From Mycobacteroides sp. LB1 (GTDB lineage Bacteria > Actinomycetota > Actinomycetes > Mycobacteriales > Mycobacteriaceae): DNA of 64,000 nt. The notes below the pieces were generated by a model. It saw nothing but the letters and a program-made list of their open reading frames with translations. It did no database searches and was not told the origin of the DNA. A program made the position numbers and the translations under genes. Positions 17,731-26,182 of the stretch are shown here, piece by piece. The DNA lies in the NCBI RefSeq assembly GCF_013449725.1, contig NZ_JACCFF010000001.1, forward strand, positions 1,798,001-1,862,000, given 5' to 3'. The number at the start of each line of letters is the position of its first letter. Positions within the stretch are counted from its first letter, which is position 1.

Positions 17731-19187
17731 CGCACAACTTCGACAAGCTCTTCATCGGCGGCGCCTGGACCGAACCCGCCACCGACGACGTGATTGAGGT
17801 CTTCTCTCCCGCCACCGGCGAGAAGGTGGGCCAGTGTCCGCTCGCCACCGCCGCTGACGTAGATAGCGCAGTCGCCGCCGCACGCCGCGCTTTTGAGGAC
17901 GGCCCGTGGCCACGGATGACCCCACACGAGCGCCAGGCGGTGCTGCAGAAGGTGGTGCAGCTGCTGGAGGCGCGCAAGGACGAGGTCTGCGCCGTCATCT
18001 CCGATGAGACCGGTGCTCCCCCACCGGTTGTCGAGACGCTGCAGTGGATGGGCGGATTTGGTGCCCTGCAGTACTACGCCAACGCCGCCGACGCCGTGAA
18101 GTGGCGTGAGCTGCGCAATGGTGCCTACGGACAGACACTGGTGACCCGCGAAGCGGCCGGTGTGGTGGCCGCCATCGCGGCATGGAATGTTCCGCTGTTC
18201 CTGGCGCTCAACAAGATTGGCCCTGCGTTCCTGGCCGGCTGCCCGGTGGTTCTCAAACCCGCCGCCGAGACGCCGCTGTCGAGCTTCATCCTGGCCGAGG
18301 TGTTCGAAGAGGCCGGCCTGCCCGAGGGCGTGTTGTCGGTGGTGCCGGGCGGGGCCGAGACCGGCCGCGCCCTCACCAATCACCCCGGCATCGACGTGTT
18401 CAGCTTCACCGGCAGCACCGCCGTCGGCAAGGAGATCGCCGGCATCGCCGCCAAGAACCTCAAGAAGGTCACGCTGGAACTGGGCGGCAAGTCCGCGGCC
18501 ATCGTCCTCGAGGACGCCGATCTGGCCGCCAGCCTGCCGATGCTGGTGTTCGCCGGTTTGATGAATGCCGGGCAGGGTTGCGTCAACCAGACCCGCATCC
18601 TGGCGCCGCGGTCGCGGTACGACGAGGTCGTCGACGGCATCGTGAACTTCGTATCCATCATGACGGTCGGGCTGCCTACCGATCCGGCGAGCCAGGTCGG
18701 CCCACTGATCACCGCCAAACAGCGCGACCGCGTCGAGGGCTACATCGCCAAGGGCATCGAGGAAGGCGCTCGACTGGCCTTCGGCGGCAAGCGCCCCGAG
18801 GGCCTGGACTCCGGATACTTCGTCCAGCCAACGATTTTCGCCGATGTCGACAACTCGATGACCATCGCGCAGGAGGAGATTTTCGGCCCGGTGCTGTGCG
18901 TCATCGCGTACGACTCGGTGGACGAGGCCATCAAGATCGCGAACGACTCCAACTACGGCCTGGCGGGCAGCGTGTGGACCGCAGATGTCCACAAGGGCCT
19001 TGAGGTCGCGGCGCAGATCCGCACCGGCACCTACGGCATCAACTGGTATGCGTTCGACCCCAGCTGCCCGTTCGGCGGGTACAAGCAGTCCGGTATCGGC
19101 CGGGAGAACGGGCCCGAGGGTATCGAGGAGTACTGCGAGCTCAAGAGCGTGCTGCTGCCGATGGGCGTCAGCCTCGAAAGCGTTTAG
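17727..19187 (+). CDS. NAD(P)-dependent aldehyde dehydrogenase (Rv0223c-like)
   Basis: 486 residues of a full-length ALDH. Catalytic residues are visible: Glu251 in VTLELGGKSAAIVLEDADL and the nucleophile Cys285 in NAGQGCVNQTR, 34 residues apart as usual; Asn in AAIAAWNVPLF and the PFGGYKQSGIGRENG terminal motif are also present. It oxidises an aldehyde to the acid with NAD(P)+. It starts in a 4-bp overlap with the lipocalin-like gene. Substrate cannot be told from sequence; the context of a kinase-fold protein, a lipocalin-like protein and MmsB suggests short-chain or branched-chain acid degradation. A long hairpin follows the stop. Confidence 0.92.
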   Translation: MTHNFDKLFIGGAWTEPATDDVIEVFSPATGEKVGQCPLATAADVDSAVAAARRAFEDGPWPRMTPHERQAVLQKVVQLLEARKDEVCAVISDETGAPPPVVETLQWMGGFGALQYYANAADAVKWRELRNGAYGQTLVTREAAGVVAAIAAWNVPLFLALNKIGPAFLAGCPVVLKPAAETPLSSFILAEVFEEAGLPEGVLSVVPGGAETGRALTNHPGIDVFSFTGSTAVGKEIAGIAAKNLKKVTLELGGKSAAIVLEDADLAASLPMLVFAGLMNAGQGCVNQTRILAPRSRYDEVVDGIVNFVSIMTVGLPTDPASQVGPLITAKQRDRVEGYIAKGIEEGARLAFGGKRPEGLDSGYFVQPTIFADVDNSMTIAQEEIFGPVLCVIAYDSVDEAIKIANDSNYGLAGSVWTADVHKGLEVAAQIRTGTYGINWYAFDPSCPFGGYKQSGIGRENGPEGIEEYCELKSVLLPMGVSLESV

Positions 19188-19191
19188 CCGC

Positions 19192-19250
19192 CGACACGCC
19201 GTCTCCTGGCGGATACGTCTCGCACAATCCCGCCACGAGACGGCGTGTCG
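19192..19250. terminator. Long stem-loop between aldehyde dehydrogenase and MFS genes
   Basis: Two perfect 14-nt arms (19192-19205 and 19237-19250, CGACACGCCGTCTC and its complement) enclose a second 6-bp pair (TGGCGG at 19207-19212 with CCGCCA at 19230-19235) with a single unpaired base on each side, leaving a 17-nt loop. No T tract follows, so it may be a factor-dependent terminator, an mRNA stability element or a dispersed repeat rather than a classical intrinsic terminator. Confidence 0.6.
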
Positions 19251-19266
19251 CCGCTAGGTTGGCGCC

Positions 19267-20652
19267 ATGTCGCTGACCGCCCCGCCCGATGGCGGTCCCC
19301 ACCCCACACCGACCGGCCTGCGTAAGGTCGTCGCCGCATCCATGGCGGGCACCGTCGTCGAGTGGTACGAGTTCTTCCTCTACGCCACCGCCGCCACCCT
19401 CGTCTTCAACAAGGTCTTCTTCCCGGCGGCCGGTAACGACCTCGACAACATCATCAAGGCGTTCCTCACCTACGCGGTCGGGTTCGTCGCCCGACCCATC
19501 GGCGGAATCGTGTTCGGGCACTTCGGAGATCGCTACGGCCGCAAGCACCTACTGCAGATCGCCATCGTGCTTGTCGGCGTCGCCACCTTCCTCATGGGCT
19601 GTCTGCCGACCTTCGCCCAGGTTGGCTACGCCGCACCGATCCTGCTGGTCGCCCTGCGGTTCCTCCAGGGTTTCGCCGTCGGCGGTGAATGGGGAGGCGC
19701 CGTGCTGCTGGTGGCCGAGCACTCCCCCGACAAGGAGCGCGGTTTCTGGGCGAGCTGGCCCCAGGCGGCCGTACCGCTCGGCAACCTGCTGGCGACCCTC
19801 GTGCTGCTCATGTTGTCGTGGACCCTCTCCGACGCCGCGTTCCTGTCCTGGGGCTGGCGCGTCGGGTTCTGGCTGTCGGTCATCATCGTCGCGATCGGCT
19901 ATTACATCCGCACCCGGATATCCGATGCACCGATCTTCCAGGAAGCCCGCCGAGAACTGGAAGAGAGCAAGGCCCTGCCGAATTCTCTTCGCGCAAGCGG
20001 CTCATCGACCTCCTACGGCGTCATCGAGGTGTTCCGCCGGTACCCACGTGGGGTGTTCACCGCCATGGGGCTGCGGGTGGCCGAGAACATCCTCTACTAC
20101 ATGGTTGTCACTTTCTCCATCACCTATCTGAAGACCCAGCTGCATATAGACACCAAGCGAATCCTGTTGCTGCTCTTGATCGGTCACGTAGTTCAGGCGA
20201 TCGCACTTCCGATCGTCGGCCGGTACACCGATATCGTCGGGCGACGCGCACCGTATGCACTGGGAGCTCTGCTGGCGGCGGGGTGGGGTTTCATCGCCTT
20301 CCCGATGTTCAACACCCGCAACGACTGGGTGATCCTGGCGGCCATCGTGATCGGGCTGCTGGTGCACTCACTGATGTTCGCCGGGCAGCCGGCGATCATG
20401 GCGGAGATGTTCCCCACCCGAATGCGGTACTCGGGGGTGTCGGTGGGTTATCAGGTGACTTCGATCTTCGCCGGATCACTGGCTCCGGTCATCGGTACCG
20501 CGCTGCTGAGCAGGTACCACAGCTGGGTGCCGGTGGCGATCTATCTGGCGGCCGTCGCTCCCATCACCCTGATCGCCGTCTGGGCCCTGCCCGAGACCAA
20601 GGGCAGTTCACTGCATGAGCTGGATGCCGCCGATCGCGCACGGCTAGGTTGA
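19267..20652 (+). CDS. MFS transporter, metabolite:H+ symporter family
   Basis: 461 residues with twelve predicted helices. The start of the first helix region, AGTVVEWYEFFLYATAA, and the loop motif GHFGDRYGRKHLLQ are diagnostic of the MHS group (proline/betaine, shikimate, alpha-ketoglutarate permeases). GRYTDIVGRRAPY is the second-half counterpart. It is predicted to import an organic acid or osmolyte by proton symport at the inner membrane. It lies 79 bp after the aldehyde dehydrogenase, separated by a strong hairpin, and 4 bp before mmsB, so it is at least co-transcribed with mmsB and plausibly supplies the substrate of this cluster. Confidence 0.88.
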   Translation: MSLTAPPDGGPHPTPTGLRKVVAASMAGTVVEWYEFFLYATAATLVFNKVFFPAAGNDLDNIIKAFLTYAVGFVARPIGGIVFGHFGDRYGRKHLLQIAIVLVGVATFLMGCLPTFAQVGYAAPILLVALRFLQGFAVGGEWGGAVLLVAEHSPDKERGFWASWPQAAVPLGNLLATLVLLMLSWTLSDAAFLSWGWRVGFWLSVIIVAIGYYIRTRISDAPIFQEARRELEESKALPNSLRASGSSTSYGVIEVFRRYPRGVFTAMGLRVAENILYYMVVTFSITYLKTQLHIDTKRILLLLLIGHVVQAIALPIVGRYTDIVGRRAPYALGALLAAGWGFIAFPMFNTRNDWVILAAIVIGLLVHSLMFAGQPAIMAEMFPTRMRYSGVSVGYQVTSIFAGSLAPVIGTALLSRYHSWVPVAIYLAAVAPITLIAVWALPETKGSSLHELDAADRARLG

Positions 20653-20656
20653 ACAG

Positions 20657-21568
20657 ATGGCGACATACGGCTGGATCGGTTTGGGGAACATGGGCGGCCC
20701 GATGGCTGCCAACCTGGTAGCGGCTGGACATACGGTGCGCGGTTTCGATCTCTCGGGTGATGCGCTCGCCGGCGCCGAAGCCCATGGCGTGACCGCGGTC
20801 GACAGCATCCCCGAGGCACTGGCCGGCGCCGAAGTCGTGTTCACCATGCTGCCCAAGGGCGAGCATGTTCGCTCTGTGTTCGAAGGCCCCTACGGGATCT
20901 GGGAGAACGCCTCGCCGTCAACGCTTCTGGTGGACAGCTCGACCGTCGACATCGAAACCTCTCGGTACTGTCACGCGGAATCGGCACGGCGCGGATTCCG
21001 GTTCGTCGACGCCCCGGTATCCGGCGGCATCAGCGGCGCGCACGCAGCCACGCTATGTTTCATGCTCGGCGGCGGCCTGGAAAGCGTCGGTGAGGCGACC
21101 GATTACATCAAGCCCATGTCCGGACGCGTGATCCACGCGGGAGACGGCGGGGCTGGGGTGGCGGCCAAGATCTGCAACAACATGATGCTGTTCATCGACA
21201 TGATGGCGAATTCGGAAGGCTCTCAACTGGCCGACCGACTCGGCCTGGACCCCAAGGTGTTCTGGGAGATCTGCTCGGTCTCCTCGGCACGGTCATGGGC
21301 ACAGCAGACCTGGTACCCGGTGCCGGACATCATCGAATCCGCCGCCGCCAACCGCAACTTCGATGCCACCTTCACGGTGGACCTGGCACACAAGGACGCC
21401 CGGCTGGCATTGGCCGCCGGGGAGGCTACCGGCGTGAAACTGCCCGCGGCGACCATGGTCACCGAGCAGTTCCAGCAGCTCATCGACGAAGGACTGGGCG
21501 GCAAGGACTGCTCGCTGATCGTCAAGTACACAACCCCCGACGGATCGGCCCGCGGCTACGCGCCCTGA
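20657..21568 (+). CDS. mmsB: 3-hydroxyisobutyrate dehydrogenase (beta-hydroxyacid dehydrogenase family)
   Basis: 303 residues. The N-terminal NAD-binding motif GWIGLGNMGGPMAANL, the substrate motif DAPVSGGISGAH (around 117-128) and catalytic Lys171 in AAKICNNMM are all present, as in 3-hydroxyisobutyrate dehydrogenase of valine catabolism (product methylmalonate semialdehyde). The C-terminal KDARLALAAGEATGVKLP is typical of this subfamily. It starts 4 bp after the MFS stop. M. tuberculosis mmsB (Rv0751c) lies elsewhere with mmsA; here the only aldehyde dehydrogenase nearby is the Rv0223c-like one, so the exact substrate could differ. The last 13 bp overlap the convergent ctaG-like gene. Confidence 0.88.
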   Translation: MATYGWIGLGNMGGPMAANLVAAGHTVRGFDLSGDALAGAEAHGVTAVDSIPEALAGAEVVFTMLPKGEHVRSVFEGPYGIWENASPSTLLVDSSTVDIETSRYCHAESARRGFRFVDAPVSGGISGAHAATLCFMLGGGLESVGEATDYIKPMSGRVIHAGDGGAGVAAKICNNMMLFIDMMANSEGSQLADRLGLDPKVFWEICSVSSARSWAQQTWYPVPDIIESAAANRNFDATFTVDLAHKDARLALAAGEATGVKLPAATMVTEQFQQLIDEGLGGKDCSLIVKYTTPDGSARGYAP

Positions 21569-22515
21569 TCCGGCCGGTCACCGTGCAGCTGCCGCAAAAA
21601 CCGGTTGTACGAAGCTAATTCGTCTTCCTGACGGGCATCATCGGCCTCGCGCACCTCGGTCTCGACCAGTTCCTCGCGCCGCCACCGGATGGCGAAGATC
21701 AGGGTGGTCGCCAACGCGATGGGCTCACCGTACGACCAGGCCAGTGCACCTGCCACCGCCTGGTCCTGCACCGGGTCAACGGCCCACTCGACGGGCGGGT
21801 TGGCGAAGATCCCGATCAAAGGCCTGGGCGCCATCATGAGAATGACGCCGATGAACACGTGCAGCGGCATCTCCACGAAGATGTCGAACATCCGGCCGAG
21901 GTTGGTCTGCCGAATCGGCAGAGGGTCGGTGGACAGGATCGGGATGACGAAGAGCATGCCCGTGACCAAGAAGAAGATCTCTAATCCGTTGTGCCCCAGC
22001 CAGGTAGCGGCAATGGTGTCGAACAGCTGCGACAAGTACAGACCGTAATAGCTGAATAGGAACAGCGGAAGGGTGACGGCCGGGTGCAGTAGAAACGCGG
22101 CAGTACGGCTGCGCAACCCGGCCAGCGCGGCCGCCAGCACCCACCTGCCGGGCCCTTGATGAGGTGTCGACCGCAACAGCAGCCGCCCCGGTGAGCCCAG
22201 CACCAACAAGGGCGGCACCAGGATCGACAGCGTCAACTGCTGGAACATGAAGGCGCTGAACAACCGGAATCCGTAACGCTCTATCGACAGTCCCATGACC
22301 GCAGCCAGGATCAGACACCCGGATAGGAAGGACACCGTCGACCACCATGGCCAGCTGCGGCCCATCCGGCGTAGCCGAACCACACTCAGCAGGTACCACC
22401 CGGCCAGCAGGGCCGCGACGATCGGTAGCACCGGGACGGCGGGTGGGTTCCACTCCAGCAGAGACCAGACTGTGGGTGGCTCAGCCGGGGTATTCATTAA
22501 TTGCATTATGCGCAT
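21556..22515 (-). CDS. Cytochrome c oxidase assembly protein, CtaG/caa3 type
   Basis: 319 residues with about seven helices. The pattern FMFQQLTLSILVPPLLVLGSPGRLLLR followed by a distal HNGLEIFFLVTGMLFVIPIL and LHVFIGVILMM matches the caa3_CtaG family (PF09678), which assists copper delivery/assembly of haem-copper oxidases or copper import. Starts at 22515 (ATG) and 22497 (ATG, MNTPAEPP) are both possible; neither has a strong ribosome-binding site. It overlaps the 3' end of mmsB by 13 bp and is functionally unrelated to it. The C terminus is charged and rich in Glu/Asp. Confidence 0.85.
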   Translation of the reverse strand: MRIMQLMNTPAEPPTVWSLLEWNPPAVPVLPIVAALLAGWYLLSVVRLRRMGRSWPWWSTVSFLSGCLILAAVMGLSIERYGFRLFSAFMFQQLTLSILVPPLLVLGSPGRLLLRSTPHQGPGRWVLAAALAGLRSRTAAFLLHPAVTLPLFLFSYYGLYLSQLFDTIAATWLGHNGLEIFFLVTGMLFVIPILSTDPLPIRQTNLGRMFDIFVEMPLHVFIGVILMMAPRPLIGIFANPPVEWAVDPVQDQAVAGALAWSYGEPIALATTLIFAIRWRREELVETEVREADDARQEDELASYNRFLRQLHGDRPDQGA

Positions 22516-22651
22516 ATTTGAATTAGATGGCCATCCGGGTGCCGATTCGGGCCGTTCACCTGCAATTCGGATCGCGGATAGCCAAACAGCGTTGGTTCAC
22601 AGCTTCGCTAACTAGGGTGCGCGACGGGCGGGGCAAACCAGAGGAGGAACG

Positions 22652-22876
22652 ATGGCTGTATCCGTGAATCTCGAGAAGGCACTCGATAAGGCCTACGAGA
22701 ACAAGGACCTCAAGGACGTCCTCGACGCACCGCCGTCGGCTCTCGCCGGTCTCACCGAGAAGCATGACGCGGCACTGAAGGAAGCCCTGAACATCTCAAC
22801 CGTGCGCGAGCTGGGCACCAACAAGTACCTCGCGATCGCCGCGGCGCTGGCGGCCCTGGAGAGCAAGACCGGCTAG
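22652..22876 (+). CDS. Small helical protein with HhH-like repeat
   Basis: 74 residues starting MAVSVNLEKALDKAY, preceded by GAGGAG (about 22641-22646). Residues 29-72 (APPSALAGLTEKHDAALKEALNISTVRELGTNKYLAIAAALAALE) carry the recurring bacterial pattern AL.G....A..LK.A..I.TV.DL..NKY..., a helix-hairpin-helix-like unit found alone or as a domain of larger proteins. Such domains bind DNA or protein; function here is unknown. Codon use and the ribosome-binding site make it a real gene. A 14-bp-stem hairpin follows, shared with the convergent oxidoreductase. Confidence 0.75.
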   Translation: MAVSVNLEKALDKAYENKDLKDVLDAPPSALAGLTEKHDAALKEALNISTVRELGTNKYLAIAAALAALESKTG

Positions 22877-22886
22877 AACTACCTGC

Positions 22887-22942
22887 CGAGAAGGCAATCA
22901 GATACGCGGGACTGCCATTCTGCGTATCTGATTGCGCTCTCG
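22887..22942. terminator. Stem-loop shared by convergent genes
   Basis: Perfect 14-nt arms at 22894-22907 and 22922-22935 (GCAATCAGATACGC and complement) with a 14-nt loop, extended by outer CGAGA (22887-22891) with TCTCG (22938-22942). It occupies almost the whole gap between the small HhH gene and the convergent LLM oxidoreductase, the position of a bidirectional terminator. No long T run. Confidence 0.65.
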
Positions 22943-22945
22943 CGG

Positions 22946-23779
22946 TTAGGAACGAAGCGCCTCGGCCAACGGCTCCAGCACACGGGGGTCATACGGCGGG
23001 GGCAGGTAGATGATCGCCAAGTCCAGACCCTCCGCGCCCAGCGCGGCGGCCTCGTCGACAACCTTCGCGTAGTCGCGATCCTCGCCGAGCCGGATGTGGG
23101 CGGAGAGCGTGATCTCGCCCGGGTCGCGGCCGATATCCGCGCAGTGCGCGGCCAGCACATCACGCTTACGGGCGAACTCCTCGGGCGGTCCGCCCACGAA
23201 GTTCCAGTGCTGGGCGTACTTGGCGGTGATCCGCAGCGTCCGCTTCTCGCCGCTGCCGCCGATGCAGATCGGGGGGTGCGGCTTCTGCGGCCCCTTGGGC
23301 TCGTTGCGTGCGTCTTTCAGCTGGTAGAACTTGCCCTCGAAGCTCGTTGTCTCCTGGCTCAGCAGACCGGTGAGCACCTCGCAGGCCTCTTCGAACCGGT
23401 CGAAACGTTCCTTGATGCTGCCCAGCTCGATGCCGTAAGCGCCGGATTCTTCCTCGTTCCAGCCGGCACCGATGCCGAGTTCCAAGCGGCCACCGGACAC
23501 GATGTCCAGCGCCGAGGCCATATTGGCCAACACGGCCGGATGCCGATAGTGAATGCCGGTTACCAGCACCCCGACACGCAGCCGTCGGGTGGCCTGCGCG
23601 AGCGCAGTGAGGGTCACCCAGCCTTCGAGGCACGGCCCGCTGGAGTCCGAGAAGATCGGATAGAAGTGGTCAAAGGTCCAGCCGGACTCAAAGACCTCGA
23701 TCTCGTCGGCCACCTTCCAGATGGCCAGCATGTCGTCCCAGGTGGTGTTCTGCGGAGATGTCTTGAACGCGAAGCGCAT
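22946..23779 (-). CDS. LLM-class (luciferase-like, probably F420-dependent) oxidoreductase
   Basis: 277 residues of the bacterial luciferase-like monooxygenase fold: an N-terminal MRFAFKTSPQNTTWDDML, the ATRRLRVGVLVTGIHYRHPAVLANMASALD barrel strand region and GRLELGIGAGWNEEE, which is the hallmark of the mycobacterial F420-dependent LLM subclass (cofactor assignment by family). It lies on the same strand downstream of the PEPCK gene (56-bp gap) but has no known link to it. The substrate is unknown. Start ATG at 23779 fits family length. Confidence 0.88.
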   Translation of the reverse strand: MRFAFKTSPQNTTWDDMLAIWKVADEIEVFESGWTFDHFYPIFSDSSGPCLEGWVTLTALAQATRRLRVGVLVTGIHYRHPAVLANMASALDIVSGGRLELGIGAGWNEEESGAYGIELGSIKERFDRFEEACEVLTGLLSQETTSFEGKFYQLKDARNEPKGPQKPHPPICIGGSGEKRTLRITAKYAQHWNFVGGPPEEFARKRDVLAAHCADIGRDPGEITLSAHIRLGEDRDYAKVVDEAAALGAEGLDLAIIYLPPPYDPRVLEPLAEALRS

Positions 23780-23835
23780 TCCACAACCCTAGGCGTCACG
23801 TACCTGGAGCGTCGACCAGATCGGTTCGGAAGCCG

Positions 23836-25656
23836 CTACCCGAGTCGCTGTTTAAGGGCGTCGAACTCGTCCTTGACGCCGGTCGGCAGCTTGTCGCCGA
23901 TGAACTCGAACCACTCCTCGATAAGCGGCAGCTCGGCCTGCCATTCGTCAACGTTCACGGTCAGCGCCTCGGCGACGTCGGCCTCATCGACGTCCAGACC
24001 TGCCAGGTCCAGATCCTCGACGGCTGGGACGGTGCCGATCGGGGTGGAAACACCGTTGGCCCGGTGCTCGATCCGATCAACGATCCACTTCAGCACGCGG
24101 CTGTTCTCGCCGAATCCTGGCCACAGGAATCGGCCGTCGCCGCCGCGACGGAACCAGTTGACGAAGAAGACCTTGGGGAGCTTGGACTCGTCGGCCTGCT
24201 TACCGACATTGATCCAGTGGTTCAGGTAGTCGCCGACGTGGTAGCCCATGAACGGCAGCATCGCCATCGGGTCGCGGCGCACCGCACCGACCTTGCCCTC
24301 GGCGGCCGCGGTCTGCTCCGAACCCAGCGTGCCGCCGATGAACACGCCGTGCTGCCAGTCCCGAGCCTCGGTCACCAGCGGAACAGTTGTCTTGCGACGG
24401 CCGCCGAACAGGATCGCCGAGATCGGCACACCCTGCGGGTCGTCCCACTCGGGGGCCAGCGTGGGGCACTGCGACATCGGGGTGCAGTAACGCGAGTTCG
24501 GGTGGGCGGCTTTGCTTTCCGTGTCCCGGATGTACCAGTCGTTACCCTTCCAGTCGACCAGGTGATCGGGCTCACCCTCCAGGCCTTCCCACCACACGTC
24601 GTTGTCATCGGTACGGGCGACGTTGGTGAAGACGGTGTTGCCGGCCTCGATGGTCTTCATAGCATTGGGGTTTGAGCTCCAGTTGGTGCCCGGTGCCACC
24701 CCGAAGAAACCGAACTCCGGGTTGACGGCGTACAGGCGTCCGTCCTCGCCGAAGCGCATCCAGGCGATGTCATCACCCAAAGTCTCTGCACGCCAACCGG
24801 GAATGGTCGGCTGGATCATGGCGAGGTTGGTCTTACCGCAGGCCGACGGGAATGCCGCGGCCACGTAGTACGCCTTGTTCTCGGGCGAGATGAGCTTCAG
24901 GATCAGCATGTGCTCGGCGAGCCAGCCCTCGTCATGCGCCATCGCCGAGGCGATGCGCAGCGAGTAGCACTTCTTGCCCAGCAGCGCGTTACCGCCGTAA
25001 CCCGAACCGTAGGACCAGATTTCACGCGTCTCGGGGAAGTGAGTTATGTACTTGGTGTCATTGCACGGCCACGGCACATCTTCCTGGCCAGGCTCCAGGG
25101 GCGCACCGATCGAGTGCAGCGCCTTGACGAAGAAACCGTCATCACCCAGCTTCTCCAGCGCGGCGGCACCCATGCGGGTCATCACACGCATGGAGGCGAC
25201 GACGTACTCCGAATCGGTGAGCTCCACTCCCAGCTTTGGGTCCTCGGCGCCGAGCGGGCCCATGCAGAACGGCACCACCCACAGGGTGCGTCCGCGCATG
25301 CTGCCGCGGAACAGTTCGGTCATGGTCGCGCGCATCTCGGCGGGCTCCACCCAGTTGTTGGTGGGGCCGGCGTCCTCTTCACGCTCCGAGCAGATGTAGG
25401 TGCGCGATTCCACTCGCGCAACGTCCGACGGATCCGATAGCGCCAGGAACGAGTTGGGGTGCTTCTCGGGATTCAGACGCTGAAAGGTACCGGCGTCCAC
25501 CAGCTGCTGAGAGACCCGCGCGAACTCCTCGTCGGAGCCGTCAGCGAACACCACTCGATCAGGTTGAGTCAGCTCAGCGATTTCACGGACCCAGGCAAGC
25601 AAACCCGCATGCTTCGTGGGAGCGTTGTCAAGACCGGGAATGGTCGCTGCTGTCAT
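23836..25656 (-). CDS. pckG: Phosphoenolpyruvate carboxykinase (GTP)
   Basis: 606 residues from ATG 25656 ([13 protein letters not shown]), the same length as M. tuberculosis PckA (Rv0211); an ATG 9 nt upstream abuts the AGAGGAG ribosome-binding site and is therefore rejected. The active-site Cys273 lies in [13 protein letters not shown], the GTP-class P-loop. The GDDIAWMRF and [22 protein letters not shown] motifs are also typical. It converts oxaloacetate and GTP to PEP, CO2 and GDP, the gluconeogenic entry used for growth on lipids. It is followed by the LLM gene. The 160-bp upstream gap contains a TATATC-type -10 element about 40 bp from the start. Confidence 0.97.
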   Translation of the reverse strand: MTAATIPGLDNAPTKHAGLLAWVREIAELTQPDRVVFADGSDEEFARVSQQLVDAGTFQRLNPEKHPNSFLALSDPSDVARVESRTYICSEREEDAGPTNNWVEPAEMRATMTELFRGSMRGRTLWVVPFCMGPLGAEDPKLGVELTDSEYVVASMRVMTRMGAAALEKLGDDGFFVKALHSIGAPLEPGQEDVPWPCNDTKYITHFPETREIWSYGSGYGGNALLGKKCYSLRIASAMAHDEGWLAEHMLILKLISPENKAYYVAAAFPSACGKTNLAMIQPTIPGWRAETLGDDIAWMRFGEDGRLYAVNPEFGFFGVAPGTNWSSNPNAMKTIEAGNTVFTNVARTDDNDVWWEGLEGEPDHLVDWKGNDWYIRDTESKAAHPNSRYCTPMSQCPTLAPEWDDPQGVPISAILFGGRRKTTVPLVTEARDWQHGVFIGGTLGSEQTAAAEGKVGAVRRDPMAMLPFMGYHVGDYLNHWINVGKQADESKLPKVFFVNWFRRGGDGRFLWPGFGENSRVLKWIVDRIEHRANGVSTPIGTVPAVEDLDLAGLDVDEADVAEALTVNVDEWQAELPLIEEWFEFIGDKLPTGVKDEFDALKQRLG

Positions 25657-25825
25657 CGAGAGCATCTCCTCTGTAGGTACGCAGGGCCGCGCCGACGCCG
25701 GGCGGGACCTTGATATATGAGGTTAACGCCGACCATGTTCGACGTGAAACGGGGTCGCTGACAGTTAGTCACAGAAAGCGCGAAGATCAGATAGAAGGCA
25801 AGCAGGCAACGGCCAGAAGCAGGTA

Positions 25826-26182
25826 CTACTTTTCCCCGACGCGACCGTGTTCGATGAGCTCCCAGTGCGCACCGGATCCGCGGACCCAGGTCTCGTAGGT
25901 ACCGTCCGCGCCAAACGTGGTCACCTTGTCCGCCACACCGTCCTCGTCGATATCGGAGACTATGGAAAGCCCGGTCGACCCGTCGGACGGATGGAGCGCG
26001 ACGGTGTCGCCGATGCCGTCGTGGTCGGTGTCGATGAGGTCTTTCCCCAGGTCGATTAGCTCACCGCCATTGGGCAGGTACATATGGTGATCGACGTGCA
26101 GGTCCGGACTGAGGGCATGCCCCGGCTCGGGCACTCCTTCCCCGAGTCCCCCAGGTAGTCCCTGGTCAAAACCTTCGATCAT
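25826..26182 (-). CDS. DUF6802 protein with two DxDxDG calcium-type loops
   Basis: 118 residues. Residues 51-56 (DTDHDG) and 77-82 (DIDEDG) are DxDxDG loops followed by IGDTV and VADKV, the pattern of EF-hand/thrombospondin-type-3 Ca2+ sites embedded in DUF6802. There is no signal peptide or membrane span, so if exported it would need a non-classical route. Its ATG overlaps the stop of the GTPase-like gene by 4 bp (26179-26182), so it is translationally coupled to it. Function unknown; calcium binding is inferred from the loops only. Confidence 0.7.
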   Translation of the reverse strand: MIEGFDQGLPGGLGEGVPEPGHALSPDLHVDHHMYLPNGGELIDLGKDLIDTDHDGIGDTVALHPSDGSTGLSIVSDIDEDGVADKVTTFGADGTYETWVRGSGAHWELIEHGRVGEK

